Assembly: GCA_025350055.1 (NCBI GenBank)
Contig: JANXYK010000029.1
Coordinates: 157,540-221,539 of the forward strand
Length of the DNA stretch: 64,000 bases
Direction of reading: 5' to 3'
Source: Gammaproteobacteria bacterium
GTDB taxonomy: Bacteria > Pseudomonadota > Gammaproteobacteria > Steroidobacterales > Steroidobacteraceae
Shown: positions 9,260 through 18,255 of the stretch, in pieces
Numbering within the stretch: position 1 is the first letter of the stretch
Layout of the letters: every line of letters starts with the position of its first letter
Translations under genes and position numbers: made by a program
The notes under the pieces: model-generated
The model's input: the letters and a program-made list of their open reading frames with translations, nothing else
Told to the model about the DNA's origin: nothing
Databases searched by the model: none

Positions 9260-10423
9260 ATGAGCGACCTGGATCTCAAGGGCAAGCGCGTACTGATCCG
9301 CGAGGATCTGAACGTGCCGGTGCATGATGGCGTGGTCACCAGCGATGCGCGCATCCGCGCGGCGCTGCCGACCCTGCGCGCTGCACTGGCGCAGGGCGCG
9401 CGCGTGATCATCCTCTCGCACCTCGGCCGCCCGAAGGAAGGCAAGTTCGAGCCGGAGTTTTCGCTGGCGCCGGTGGCCGCGCGACTCTCGGAGCTGCTCG
9501 GCCGTCCGGTGCCGCTGGTGAAGAACTGGCTCGATGGCGTCGAATGCGCGCCCGGCCAGGCCGTGTTGTGCGAGAACGTGCGCTATAACCCCGGCGAGAA
9601 GGCTGACGATGAAGCGCTCTCGCGCCGCATGGCTGCACTGTGCGATATCTATGTGATGGATGCCTTCGGCACTTCGCATCGTGCCGAGTGCAGCACCCAT
9701 GGCGTTGGCCGCTTTGCACCCGTGGCCTGCGCCGGTCCCTTGCTGGTGGCCGAGCTCGAAGCACTTGAGCGGGCGCTGCAGAGCCCGAAGCGGCCACTGG
9801 TAGCGATCGTCGCGGGTTCCAAGGTGTCGAGCAAGCTCATGGTGCTCGAGACGCTGCTCGAGAAGGTCGACATGCTGATCGTCGGCGGCGGCATCGCCAA
9901 TACCTTTCTTGCCGCCAACGGTCTGCAGGTCGGCAAATCGCTGTACGAAGCCGATATGCTGGGTATCGCACGCAAGCTGCTGGCGCGCGCGCGTGAGCGC
10001 GGCGCCGCGATACCGCTGCCCACCGACGTCGTGGTGGCGCGCGAATTCGCCGCCACTGCACATGCCGATGTACGCGCGGTGGATGCGGTGGCTGCTGATG
10101 AGATGATCCTCGACATCGGCCCCGATACCGCCGATGAGCTCAGCGCGCGCCTCAAGAGCGCCGGCACGATTCTCTGGAATGGCCCGGTCGGCGTATTCGA
10201 GTTCGACCAGTTCGGCGAGGGCACGCGCGCGATTGCGAATGCGATCGCCAGCAGCACGGCCTATTCGCTGGCCGGCGGCGGCGACACGCTCGCGGCCATC
10301 GAGAAGTATGGTGTGGAGGACAGCATCTCCTATATTTCTACGGGTGGCGGCGCGTTCCTGGAATTCGTCGAAGGCAAGACTTTGCCGGCCGTGGCCATGT
10401 TGCGCTCGCGCGCCGGGGGTTGA
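9260..10423 (+). CDS. pgk: Phosphoglycerate kinase
   Basis: 387 residues. Transfers phosphate from 1,3-bisphosphoglycerate to ADP. The N-terminus reads [14 protein letters not shown], the substrate-binding signature. HLGRP and the C-terminal nucleotide-binding loop GGGDTLAA are present. Start at ATG 9260, 47 bases after gap. Its TGA is immediately followed by the pyk ATG, so the pair is probably translationally coupled. Confidence 0.96.
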   Translation: MSDLDLKGKRVLIREDLNVPVHDGVVTSDARIRAALPTLRAALAQGARVIILSHLGRPKEGKFEPEFSLAPVAARLSELLGRPVPLVKNWLDGVECAPGQAVLCENVRYNPGEKADDEALSRRMAALCDIYVMDAFGTSHRAECSTHGVGRFAPVACAGPLLVAELEALERALQSPKRPLVAIVAGSKVSSKLMVLETLLEKVDMLIVGGGIANTFLAANGLQVGKSLYEADMLGIARKLLARARERGAAIPLPTDVVVAREFAATAHADVRAVDAVAADEMILDIGPDTADELSARLKSAGTILWNGPVGVFEFDQFGEGTRAIANAIASSTAYSLAGGGDTLAAIEKYGVEDSISYISTGGGAFLEFVEGKTLPAVAMLRSRAGG

Positions 10424-11863
10424 ATGGATACTGCACGTCGCACCAAGATCGTCGCTACGCTCGGACCCGCCACCGATGATCCGGCGGTGATCGCCGGCAT
10501 GGTGGACGCGGGCCTCAACGTGGCGCGCATCAATTTCTCGCACGGCACGCGCGACTCGCAGCGCAAGCGCGTCGAGACAGTACGCGCCGCTGGCCGGGCC
10601 GCCGGTCGTTACATCGGCGTGCTGGCCGACCTTGCCGGCCCCAAGATCCGTATCGAGAGTTTCGTCGGCGGCAGCGTGCAGCTGGTGGAAGGTGCGCCCT
10701 TTGACCTGGATACCACGCTCGATCCGACTGCCGGCAACATCAACGAAGTCGGCTGCGCCTACCAGAACCTGCCCTCCGACGTACGGGGCGGTGACACGCT
10801 GCTGCTGGCCGACGGCCAGATCATACTCGGCGTCGAGCGCGTGGTCGGCGCGCGCATCCACTGCGTGGTGAAGGCGGGCGGTGAGCTCTCCAACCGCAAG
10901 GGCGTGAATCGCCAGGGCGGCGGCATCTCGGCGCCCGCGCTCACCGAGAAGGATTTCGAGGATATCCGCGTCGCGGCCGAACTTGGCATCGACTACCTCG
11001 CGGTCTCCTTCGCGCGCGATGGCGACGACATGCGCCGTGCGCAGAGCGAACTGCGCAAATGGCGCGGTGAGGCGCGCGTGGTGGCCAAGATCGAGCGCCA
11101 CGAAGCGCTCGACAATCTCGCCGGCATCCTCGCGGTCACCGACGTGGTGATGGTGGCGCGCGGCGACCTGGGCGTGGAGATGGGCTACGCCGAGCTCACG
11201 GGCCTCCAGAAAACCATCATCGCGCAGTCACTGGCGCGCAATCGCGTGGTGATCACTGCCACGCAGATGATGGAATCGATGATCCAGAACCCGATGCCCA
11301 CGCGCGCCGAAGTGAGCGACGTGGCCAACGCCGTGCTCGATGGCACCGATGCGGTGATGCTCTCGGCCGAGACCGCCGCCGGCAAGTATCCGGTCAAGGC
11401 CGTGCAGGCCATGGCCGATGTGATCCGCGGCGCCGAGAAATATCAGCTGGGCGCGCAGCGCGGCCTGGTGCGCGCCGAGGATGAATTTGGCAACACCGAA
11501 GAGGCGATTTCGCGCGCGGTGATGTACACCGCCAACCACATGCGCGTGCGCGCCATCGTTGCACTGACCGAATCCGGCCTGACCCCGCTGTGGATGAGCC
11601 GCATCCGCGCTGACATCCCGATCTACGCCTTCACCCGCAACGAAGGCACCCGGCGGCGCGTCACGTTGTACCGCGGGGTGTATGCGGTGCCGTTCGACAT
11701 CACGCATACGGAGCCGCAGGCGCTCTATCAGACGATTTTTGATCGGCTGCTCGAATTGCAGCTCGTGGATGTGAATGACCTTGTGATACTCACGAAAGGT
11801 GAGCTCTCGGGGGTGTCGGGTGGCACGAACTCAATGCAGATCGTGCGCGTCACGCAGCGTTAG
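10424..11863 (+). CDS. pyk: Pyruvate kinase
   Basis: 479 residues. Makes pyruvate and ATP from phosphoenolpyruvate. The N-terminal (beta/alpha)8 barrel begins RRTKIVATLGPA. The active-site stretch includes ARGDLGVE, and the metal/effector region has ITATQMMESM followed by RAEVSDVANAV. A C-terminal domain ends the protein. The start codon directly abuts the pgk stop. The gene ends before a strong terminator at 11898-11942. Confidence 0.96.
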   Translation: MDTARRTKIVATLGPATDDPAVIAGMVDAGLNVARINFSHGTRDSQRKRVETVRAAGRAAGRYIGVLADLAGPKIRIESFVGGSVQLVEGAPFDLDTTLDPTAGNINEVGCAYQNLPSDVRGGDTLLLADGQIILGVERVVGARIHCVVKAGGELSNRKGVNRQGGGISAPALTEKDFEDIRVAAELGIDYLAVSFARDGDDMRRAQSELRKWRGEARVVAKIERHEALDNLAGILAVTDVVMVARGDLGVEMGYAELTGLQKTIIAQSLARNRVVITATQMMESMIQNPMPTRAEVSDVANAVLDGTDAVMLSAETAAGKYPVKAVQAMADVIRGAEKYQLGAQRGLVRAEDEFGNTEEAISRAVMYTANHMRVRAIVALTESGLTPLWMSRIRADIPIYAFTRNEGTRRRVTLYRGVYAVPFDITHTEPQALYQTIFDRLLELQLVDVNDLVILTKGELSGVSGGTNSMQIVRVTQR

Positions 11864-11897
11864 GACCGAGAGGGTCAGCGCGTACGCGATTGGGGCG

Positions 11898-11942
11898 GCA
11901 AAAACGCCGAAGCCCCCAGGGATGGGTTCACGGCGTTTTTGC
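11898..11942. terminator. Bidirectional intrinsic terminator between pyk and peroxiredoxin gene
   Basis: A perfect 12-bp stem (11898-11909 paired with 11931-11942) with A5 on the left arm and T5 on the right. The loop can pair further (AGCCC with GGGTT). It sits between convergent genes, and T-runs occur on both strands, so it can end transcription from either side. Confidence 0.85.
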
Positions 11943-12019
11943 AGCGGGAGAGTGGCCGGCGCGCGCCGACCTTCCGTTCCTATTCCGTCGTTCAGGTTCT
12001 AACAGCAATCTCGCACGAT

Positions 12020-12571
12020 CTAGCCAGCCGGCTTGATCAGCGCCTTAAGATCCGCCTGTAACTGCTTGGAGTGCTGTTTCGGATCCACGGAGGGATAGTG
12101 CTTCGCAATGCGCCCCTGCGGGTCGATCACGAATGTCTCGCGTCGCGCGAAGCCAATGATACTCAGCACGCCGTATGCCTTGGCGACCGACTTGTCGCTA
12201 TCGGCCAGCAGCGAGAAGGGCAGGCTGAACTTGGTGGCGAATTTCTTTTTCGAAGCCACGTCCTGCACGCTGATGCCCAGCACGTTCACGCCCATCTTGC
12301 GGAACGCCAGGATGTCGTCGCGGAACTCGCACGCTTCGGTGGTGCAGCCTGGCGAATCATCCAGCGGATAGAAATACAGCACCAGCCACTTGCCCTTCTG
12401 GTCGGCGAGGCTGATCCAGGCGTCGTGCTGGTCCTGCAGGCGGAAGGCGGGTGCCGCAGTGCCGGTGACCGCATCGCCATCGGCGCGTGCAGATTGCAGT
12501 GCGATGCAGGCCAGCAGCAGCGCCAGGGGGAGAAACAGCCGGTGGGCACGGGAAACGAGACTTGCGTACAT
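12020..12571 (-). CDS. Exported Bcp-type peroxiredoxin
   Basis: 183 residues. An N-terminal signal peptide (about 1-30; RLFLPLALLLACIALQSARA) precedes a thioredoxin-fold peroxiredoxin domain. The peroxidatic Cys lies in YPLDDSPGCTTEACEFRD, with a possible resolving Cys five residues later, the BCP/PrxQ arrangement. It reduces peroxides with thiol donors. The signal peptide implies the periplasm, whereas E. coli Bcp is cytoplasmic. A ribosome-binding site GGAGG lies 6 bases before the ATG. Convergent with pyk. Confidence 0.85.
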   Translation of the reverse strand: MYASLVSRAHRLFLPLALLLACIALQSARADGDAVTGTAAPAFRLQDQHDAWISLADQKGKWLVLYFYPLDDSPGCTTEACEFRDDILAFRKMGVNVLGISVQDVASKKKFATKFSLPFSLLADSDKSVAKAYGVLSIIGFARRETFVIDPQGRIAKHYPSVDPKQHSKQLQADLKALIKPAG

Positions 12572-12606
12572 GTCGAACCTCCGGGTAATGAGCGTATCGT
12601 AGGCCT

Positions 12607-13824
12607 GTGAATCTGCAACCGTCAGCCCATGCGCGCGCCGGTGTTGGCAATACCGTGGGGCTGGTGTTGCCCGGTGGTGGCGCGCGTGCAGCCTATCAGG
12701 TGGGCGTGCTGCGCGCGATTGCCGATCTCATGCCCACGGAGCCCAATCCTTTCCCGATCATTGTCGGCACTTCGGCGGGCGCGGTCGCGGCCACGGTGCT
12801 GGCGAGCGAGGCCTTTCGCTGGCAGCGCGCGGTCGATGCGCTCGAATCGGTGTGGTCCAACTTTCATGTCGAGCAGGTATTTCGTGCCGATCCGTTCAGC
12901 ATGCTGCGCTCCGGTGCGCATTGGGGCCTGTCGCTGATGTCGGGCGGGCTGCTGTTGCCACCGCCCCGTGCCCTGTTCGACAACACGCCGCTGACAGAGT
13001 TGCTGAAGCATCGCATCAATTGGAACCACATACAGCGCAGTGTAAGGGTCGGCGCCTTGCGGGCGCTGGCGTTGTGCGCCACAGGCTACGGCAGTGCGGC
13101 CTCGGTCTCGTTTTTCGAAGGCGCGCCTGACCTGGGTGAGTGGGAACGCCACCAGCGCGTGGGGCGGCGTGAGCGCCTGACGCTCGATCACCTGATGGCC
13201 AGCATGAGCGTGCCGTTCCTGTTCCCGCCGGTGCTGCTCGATGGCGAGTACTACGGCGACGGCGCGCAGCGCCAGTTGTGGCCCTTGAGCCCGGCGATCC
13301 ACTTGGGGGCCGATCGTCTGCTGATCATCGGCGTGCGCTCCGAGCAGGGCGCAGGGGTCAGCACGCGCGTGCGGCCGAAGCCACAGGTGCCCACCTTTGG
13401 CCAGCTGTTCGGCTACATGCTCGATACGCTGTTCATGGACCAGATCTACGCCAACGTCGAACACGTGGCGCGCCTCAACCAGGTGGCGGAAGTGGCGCCG
13501 CAGGCAGTGCCCGGCGTGCACAAGGTGGCGACGCTGATGATTGCGCCCAGCGAGGATCTGCGCCTGATCGCGACCCGTCATGTTCCCAGCCTCCCGCGCA
13601 GCCTGCGCGCGCTGCTGCGCGTGATGGGTGCGCGCGGCACCGGCGGTGCGCAGCTGGCCAGCTACCTGATGTTCGAATCCAGCTTCACGCAGGAGCTGAT
13701 TGCGCTGGGGCGGCGCGATGCATTGGCCCAGCGCGATGAGCTGCTCGAATTCCTCAGCGGGGCGGCCCTCGATCGCACCATCAAGCTGCCCTCGCTGGGC
13801 GGGCTGGGGCTCAGCGGCAGCTGA
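12607..13824 (+). CDS. Patatin-like phospholipase family protein
   Basis: 405 residues with a GTG start. Patatin hydrolase fold: oxyanion-hole motif PGGGARAAYQ (about 22-31), nucleophile elbow GTSAG with Ser56, and catalytic Asp in the GDGAQ motif (about 218-222), giving the Ser-Asp dyad of the family. A C-terminal extension of about 170 residues has no recognised fold. No signal peptide or membrane segment is seen, so it is probably cytoplasmic or peripheral. Lipid acyl hydrolase activity is the family expectation; the substrate is unknown. Divergent from the peroxiredoxin gene. Confidence 0.82.
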   Translation: MNLQPSAHARAGVGNTVGLVLPGGGARAAYQVGVLRAIADLMPTEPNPFPIIVGTSAGAVAATVLASEAFRWQRAVDALESVWSNFHVEQVFRADPFSMLRSGAHWGLSLMSGGLLLPPPRALFDNTPLTELLKHRINWNHIQRSVRVGALRALALCATGYGSAASVSFFEGAPDLGEWERHQRVGRRERLTLDHLMASMSVPFLFPPVLLDGEYYGDGAQRQLWPLSPAIHLGADRLLIIGVRSEQGAGVSTRVRPKPQVPTFGQLFGYMLDTLFMDQIYANVEHVARLNQVAEVAPQAVPGVHKVATLMIAPSEDLRLIATRHVPSLPRSLRALLRVMGARGTGGAQLASYLMFESSFTQELIALGRRDALAQRDELLEFLSGAALDRTIKLPSLGGLGLSGS

Positions 13825-13887
13825 GCCGATGCGGCCGCGTGCGTTGACCCACTGGCCGCACCGCGGCGCAGGTGCCACAATGACTCG

Positions 13888-16170
13888 ATGGAAGAAGAAC
13901 TCAAACAGGCGGCCCTGGATTACCACCGGCTGCCACAACCCGGCAAAATAGCCCTCTCACCGACCAAGGCGCTGGCCAACCAGCGCGACCTGTCGCTGGC
14001 GTATTCGCCGGGCGTGGCCTATGCGAGCCTCGCGATCCGCGACAACCCGCTCGAGGCCGCCAACCTCACTTCGCGCGCCAACCTGGTGGCCGTGGTCACC
14101 AACGGCACTGCAGTGCTGGGCCTCGGCAACATCGGGCCGCTGGCCGGCAAGCCGGTGATGGAAGGCAAGGCGTGTCTTTTCAAGAAGTTCGCCGGCATCG
14201 ATGTGTTCGATCTCGAGCTGGCGGAGAACGATCCCGACCGGCTGGTGGATATCGTCGCCTCGCTCGAGCCCACGTTCGGCGGCATCAACCTCGAGGACAT
14301 CAAGGCGCCGGAGTGCTTCTATATCGAGCGCAAGTTGCGCGAGCGCATGAAGATCCCGGTGTTCCACGACGACCAGCATGGCACCGCGATCATCGTCGCG
14401 GCAGCGGTGCTCAACGGCCTGAAGGTGGTCGGCAAGGACATCCGCAATATCAAGGTCGCCACTTCCGGCGCGGGCGCCGCGGCGCTGGCCTGCCTCGATC
14501 TGCTAGTGGCCCTGGGGCTGCGCAAAGAGCAGGTGACCATCGCCGACAGCAGCGGCGTGGTCTACCAGGGCCGGCCGAATACCGACGCGGATAAATTGCG
14601 TTACGCACAGACCACGAAAATGCGCACGCTGGCGGAGATCGTCGCCGGCGCGGATGTGTTCCTCGGCCTTTCGGGTCCTGGAGTGATGCAAGCGCAAAGT
14701 GTTGCGACGATGGCGCAGCGACCGCTGATCCTCGCGCTGGCGAACCCGGAGCCCGAGATCCGTCCCGAGCTGGCGCGCGCCGCGCGCCCCGACTGCATCG
14801 TGTGCACCGGGCGCTCGGACTATCCGAACCAGGTCAACAATTCGCTGTGCTTCCCGTTCATCTTCCGCGGCGCGCTCGATGTGGGTGCCACGGTGATCAA
14901 CGAAGCGATGAAGCTTGCGACCGTGCATGCGCTCGCGGAGCTGGCGCAGGCCGAGCAGTCCGATGTCGCCACCGCGGCTTATGGCGAGAGCAGTGCGAGC
15001 TTTGGTCCGGAGTTCCTGATTCCGCGCGCCTTCGATCCGCGCCTGATCACGACCATCGCGCCCGCCGTGGCGCAGGCGGCGATGGACAGCGGCGTGGCCA
15101 CGCGGCCGATCACTGATTTTGCGGCCTATCGCGCCCGGCTCACGCAATTCGTGTACCAGTCAGCTTCGGCGATGCGCACCGTGTATGCCTCGGCCAAACA
15201 CCGACCCAAGCGCGTGATCTACGCCGAAGGCGAGGATCCGCGCGTGTTGCAGGCCGCGCAGGTGGTGGTCGATGAGGGTCTCGCGCAGCCGATCCTGGTC
15301 GGGCGCACCGACCTGATCGCACAGCGCATCGAGAAACTCGGGCTGCGCCTGCAGCTCGGTGTGAATTGCGAAGGCGTCAACATTCTCAGCGACACGCGCT
15401 TTCGCGATGCCTGGAGCGAGTACTACCAGCTGGCGCGACGCAGTGGCGTGACGCGCGCGCTGGCCATGGAAGAGATGCGCAGCCGCACCACGCTGATCGG
15501 TGCCGTGCTGGTGCGCCGTGGCGACGGCGATGCGATGTTGTGCGGCACGGTGGGTGACTACCTCGACCACCTGAAATACGTGCAGCGCGTGATCGGCCTG
15601 TGCGACGGTGTAAAAACGGTCGCGACCATGCAGATGCTGATTCTGCCGGAGCGGCAGCTGTTCATCTGCGATACCCATGTGAACCGCGATCCGGATGCGG
15701 CGCAGATCGCCGAAATGACGCTGCTGGCCGCAGCACAGCTGACCCGCTTCGGCCTCACGCCGCGGGTGGCATTGCTCTCGCATTCGAGCTTCGGCAGCAG
15801 CCAGGCCGCTTCGGCGCGGAAGATGCGCGCGGCGCTCGAGTTGATTATCGAGCGCGCCCCCGAACTCGAAGTCGACGGCGAGATGCGCGCCGACTCGGCG
15901 CTCTCGAGTTCGATCCGCGACAACGAGTTTCCCGATTCGCGACTGCGCAACGATGCCAACCTGCTGGTCATGCCGAATGTCGATGCCGCCAATATCACCT
16001 ACAACGCGCTGCGCATCGCCGCGGGTGGCGGTGTGACGGTGGGCGGCATCCTGCTCGGCATCGCGCGCCCGGTGCATATCCTCACGCCCTCGGCGACCGT
16101 GCGGCGCATCGTCGACATGACGGCGCTCGCAGTGGCCGATGCGGGCGAGGCGGTCAGCGCGGGAGCTTGA
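13888..16170 (+). CDS. maeB: NADP-dependent malic enzyme with phosphotransacetylase-like domain
   Basis: 760 residues. The N-terminal half (about 1-430) is malic enzyme: [20 protein letters not shown], and an NAD(P)-binding segment around [15 protein letters not shown]. The C-terminal half (about 430-755) resembles phosphate acetyltransferase, the standard fusion in proteobacterial MaeB, where that domain is regulatory rather than catalytic. It decarboxylates malate to pyruvate and makes NADPH, adding to the carbon genes upstream. The stop lies 4 bases from the convergent VOC gene. Confidence 0.94.
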   Translation: MEEELKQAALDYHRLPQPGKIALSPTKALANQRDLSLAYSPGVAYASLAIRDNPLEAANLTSRANLVAVVTNGTAVLGLGNIGPLAGKPVMEGKACLFKKFAGIDVFDLELAENDPDRLVDIVASLEPTFGGINLEDIKAPECFYIERKLRERMKIPVFHDDQHGTAIIVAAAVLNGLKVVGKDIRNIKVATSGAGAAALACLDLLVALGLRKEQVTIADSSGVVYQGRPNTDADKLRYAQTTKMRTLAEIVAGADVFLGLSGPGVMQAQSVATMAQRPLILALANPEPEIRPELARAARPDCIVCTGRSDYPNQVNNSLCFPFIFRGALDVGATVINEAMKLATVHALAELAQAEQSDVATAAYGESSASFGPEFLIPRAFDPRLITTIAPAVAQAAMDSGVATRPITDFAAYRARLTQFVYQSASAMRTVYASAKHRPKRVIYAEGEDPRVLQAAQVVVDEGLAQPILVGRTDLIAQRIEKLGLRLQLGVNCEGVNILSDTRFRDAWSEYYQLARRSGVTRALAMEEMRSRTTLIGAVLVRRGDGDAMLCGTVGDYLDHLKYVQRVIGLCDGVKTVATMQMLILPERQLFICDTHVNRDPDAAQIAEMTLLAAAQLTRFGLTPRVALLSHSSFGSSQAASARKMRAALELIIERAPELEVDGEMRADSALSSSIRDNEFPDSRLRNDANLLVMPNVDAANITYNALRIAAGGGVTVGGILLGIARPVHILTPSATVRRIVDMTALAVADAGEAVSAGA

Positions 16171-16174
16171 GCGG

Positions 16175-16591
16175 CTACCAGAGATCCGGCTGTTCGATGA
16201 ATTCGACCAGGTTGCCGAAGTTGTCGCGGATGAAAATGTTCGGCGCCATGTCCTTCAATCCGCCGACGAACACGATGTCGACGCCCTTGGCGCGAAATTC
16301 ACGCTCCACTTCCGCGACGCTCTGGATCGCGAAGCACACATGCTTGTTGCCGTGGGTCTGCAGGTCGCGGTTGGGCAGGCGCCGTTCCTCCGGCAGCGGC
16401 TTGGCGCCGGCCACCTCGAAGATCTCCATGCGCAGCGGCCCGCGCTTGAGTATGGCCGCCTTGGCATTCGCGGGCGGGATGTCGAAGCGGCACTCCACTT
16501 CGAAGCCCAGCACCTCGCGATGCCAGGTGATCGAGGCCTCGAGATCCGGCACACTGACTCCGCCGTGGTGATGTTTGAGTTCTGCGGGCAC
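16175..16591 (-). CDS. VOC (glyoxalase/bleomycin-resistance) family protein
   Basis: 138 residues with a GTG start preceded by GGAGG. Two beta-alpha-beta-beta-beta modules typical of the vicinal oxygen chelate superfamily are seen: HHHGGVSVPDLEASITWHREVLGFEVE in two parts at the N-terminus, and HVCFAIQSV with a C-terminal FIRDNFGNLVEFIEQP. His and Glu at these places are the usual metal ligands. Members include glyoxalases, dioxygenases and epimerases. The reaction cannot be assigned, and the genes around it give no clue. Confidence 0.75.
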   Translation of the reverse strand: MPAELKHHHGGVSVPDLEASITWHREVLGFEVECRFDIPPANAKAAILKRGPLRMEIFEVAGAKPLPEERRLPNRDLQTHGNKHVCFAIQSVAEVEREFRAKGVDIVFVGGLKDMAPNIFIRDNFGNLVEFIEQPDLW

Positions 16592-16641
16592 GGTTCACCT
16601 CCAGTGACGCTGATCATAGCCCAGGAGTGCAGCTAGCCTCG

Positions 16642-16989
16642 ATGTCGATCGTCTATCGCAGTGATGTGGGGCGCATCTGCCCCGGCTGCCGCCGGCCGGT
16701 GGCGCAGTGCGCCTGCAAGGACCCGCGTGGCAAGCCACTGCCCAATGCCACTGGCGCGGTGCGGGTGTCGCGCCAGACGCAGGGCAGGGGTGGCAAGGCG
16801 GTGACGCTGATCACGGGTCTTCCACTCGATGAGGCGCAGCTGGCAGTGCTGGCCGGCGAGCTCAAGCGCCGCTGCGGTTCAGGCGGCACGGTGCGCGAGG
16901 GCACGATCGAGATCCAGGGCGAGCATCGCGACGCGCTGGTGACCGAGTTGCAGCGGCGCGGATTCGCCGCCAAGCGCGCTGGCGGCTGA
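16642..16989 (+). CDS. SUI1/YciH-type translation initiation factor
   Basis: 115 residues. A short N-terminal zinc-knuckle-like stretch (CPGCRRPVAQCAC, residues 10-22) precedes the SUI1/eIF1 domain (about 38-110), with GGKAVTLITGLP and the loop CGSGGTVREGTIEIQG. Bacterial YciH family proteins influence start-codon selection; most lack a firmly established role. ATG 16642 gives the family N-terminus (MSIVYRSD); AGGAG at 16623 lies 14 bases away, rather far. Ends 4 bases from the convergent rapZ stop. Confidence 0.82.
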   Translation: MSIVYRSDVGRICPGCRRPVAQCACKDPRGKPLPNATGAVRVSRQTQGRGGKAVTLITGLPLDEAQLAVLAGELKRRCGSGGTVREGTIEIQGEHRDALVTELQRRGFAAKRAGG

Positions 16990-16993
16990 CGCG

Positions 16994-17872
16994 CTATCGT
17001 GCTGGCTGCGCCGTCTCCGGCAGCCCCGAGTGACGCACACGCACTTCCGGATACTGCTGGGCGAAGCGCGCCGCCAGCTGCTCCGCGATATACACCGACC
17101 GGTGCTGGCCACCCGTGCAACCGATCGCCACCGTGAGATAGCGGCGCGCGCTGGCGCGGAATTCCGGGATGCGCGCGTGCATGAATTTCTCGATGTCATC
17201 GATGAGGCTCTGCACGCCGGGCTGCGTCTCCAGAAATTTGATCACCGCCGGATCGCGGCCGGTGAGCGGGCGCAGCGCCGATTCCCAGTAGGGGTTCGGC
17301 AGTGAACGCGCATCGAAGACGAAATCGGCGTCGCCGGGAATGCCGTGCTTGAAGCCGAAGGATTCCACCAGCAGCGAGAGACGATCGCGCGCTCGATTGT
17401 CGAGCCGGCGGTAGATCAGGTCGCGCAGCCCGTGCACGCCCATGCGTGAGGTATCGACCACCAGGTCCGCGTGGTTGAGCACCGGCTCGAGCAGCCGATG
17501 CTCGGTGGCGATGGCCTCGCGCAGGCTCTCGCCCTGGCGGCTCAAGGGGTGTACGCGGCGTGTCTCGGCGAAGCGGCGCAGCAGCTCGTCGTCATTGGCG
17601 ACCAGGTACAGCACTTCGCAGTCGATGCCGCTGCGCTTGAGTTCATCGACCAGCTTCGGCACTGAGGCGATCTCGGCATCAGTGTTGCGTGCATCGAGCC
17701 CGACGGCGGTACGCTCGTAGGTCTTCTCGCCACTGCGCACGGTGTGCGATATGAAGGGCTTGAGCAACGCAGCCGGAATGTTGTCGATGCAGTAGTAGCC
17801 CAGGTCCTCGAGCATGTGCAGCGCCACGCTCTTGCCGGCGCCCGATAGCCCGCTGACGATGATCAGACGCAC
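16994..17872 (-). CDS. rapZ: RNase adapter protein RapZ (P-loop NTPase)
   Basis: 292 residues with a GTG start. Walker A motif GLSGAGKS at residues 8-15 and the family sequence GYYCIDNIPAALL are present. The C-terminal domain (about 155-285) carries the conserved GCTGGQHRSVYIAE. In enterobacteria RapZ senses glucosamine-6-phosphate and guides RNase E to GlmZ, tuning cell-wall amino-sugar supply. It is the last gene of the rpoN-hpf-rapZ run, 11 bases after hpf. The ptsN gene normally found between them in E. coli is missing. Confidence 0.93.
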   Translation of the reverse strand: MRLIIVSGLSGAGKSVALHMLEDLGYYCIDNIPAALLKPFISHTVRSGEKTYERTAVGLDARNTDAEIASVPKLVDELKRSGIDCEVLYLVANDDELLRRFAETRRVHPLSRQGESLREAIATEHRLLEPVLNHADLVVDTSRMGVHGLRDLIYRRLDNRARDRLSLLVESFGFKHGIPGDADFVFDARSLPNPYWESALRPLTGRDPAVIKFLETQPGVQSLIDDIEKFMHARIPEFRASARRYLTVAIGCTGGQHRSVYIAEQLAARFAQQYPEVRVRHSGLPETAQPAR

Positions 17873-17883
17873 AGTAGTCTGCC

Positions 17884-18204
17884 TTACAGGCGCGCGCTTT
17901 TCTGCGCTTCGGCCGCGTGATGATCGGTGGCTTTTTCCTTGTGCTTGAGCACCCGCCGGTCAAGCTTGTCGACCAGCGCATCGATCGAGGCGTACATGTT
18001 CTCATCGACCGCCACCGCATGAATGGTCTCGCCGCGCATGTGTAGCGTCGCCTCGGCCTTGTGCAGGAGCTTTTCCACGGTCAGCACGCAGTGCGTGTCC
18101 ATCACATGATCGAAGTGGCGCCCCAGTTTTTCCAGCCGCTTCTCGACATAGGCGCGCAGCGAGGCAGTGATCTCGACGTGGTGACCGGTAACGCTCAATT
18201 GCAT
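17884..18204 (-). CDS. hpf: Ribosome hibernation promoting factor (short HPF)
   Basis: 106 residues. Binds the small subunit and stabilises inactive 100S ribosomes in stationary phase. The single HPF/YfiA domain begins MQLSVTGHHVEITASLRAYV, and ends with a basic/His-rich tail. It lacks the C-terminal dimerisation domain of long HPF, as in gammaproteobacteria. The start at 18204 has an AGGAG site 8 bases upstream. Directly downstream of rpoN, as in many relatives. Confidence 0.93.
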   Translation of the reverse strand: MQLSVTGHHVEITASLRAYVEKRLEKLGRHFDHVMDTHCVLTVEKLLHKAEATLHMRGETIHAVAVDENMYASIDALVDKLDRRVLKHKEKATDHHAAEAQKSARL

Positions 18205-18255
18205 GGGGCTACTCCTTGACGGTGATCTCACTCAAACTCGAAATGATGGCCGCGT

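Noticed and set aside
9086..11101. Minus-strand open frame of 671 codons
   Set aside because: Antisense shadow across gap, pgk and pyk, which are all clear genes.
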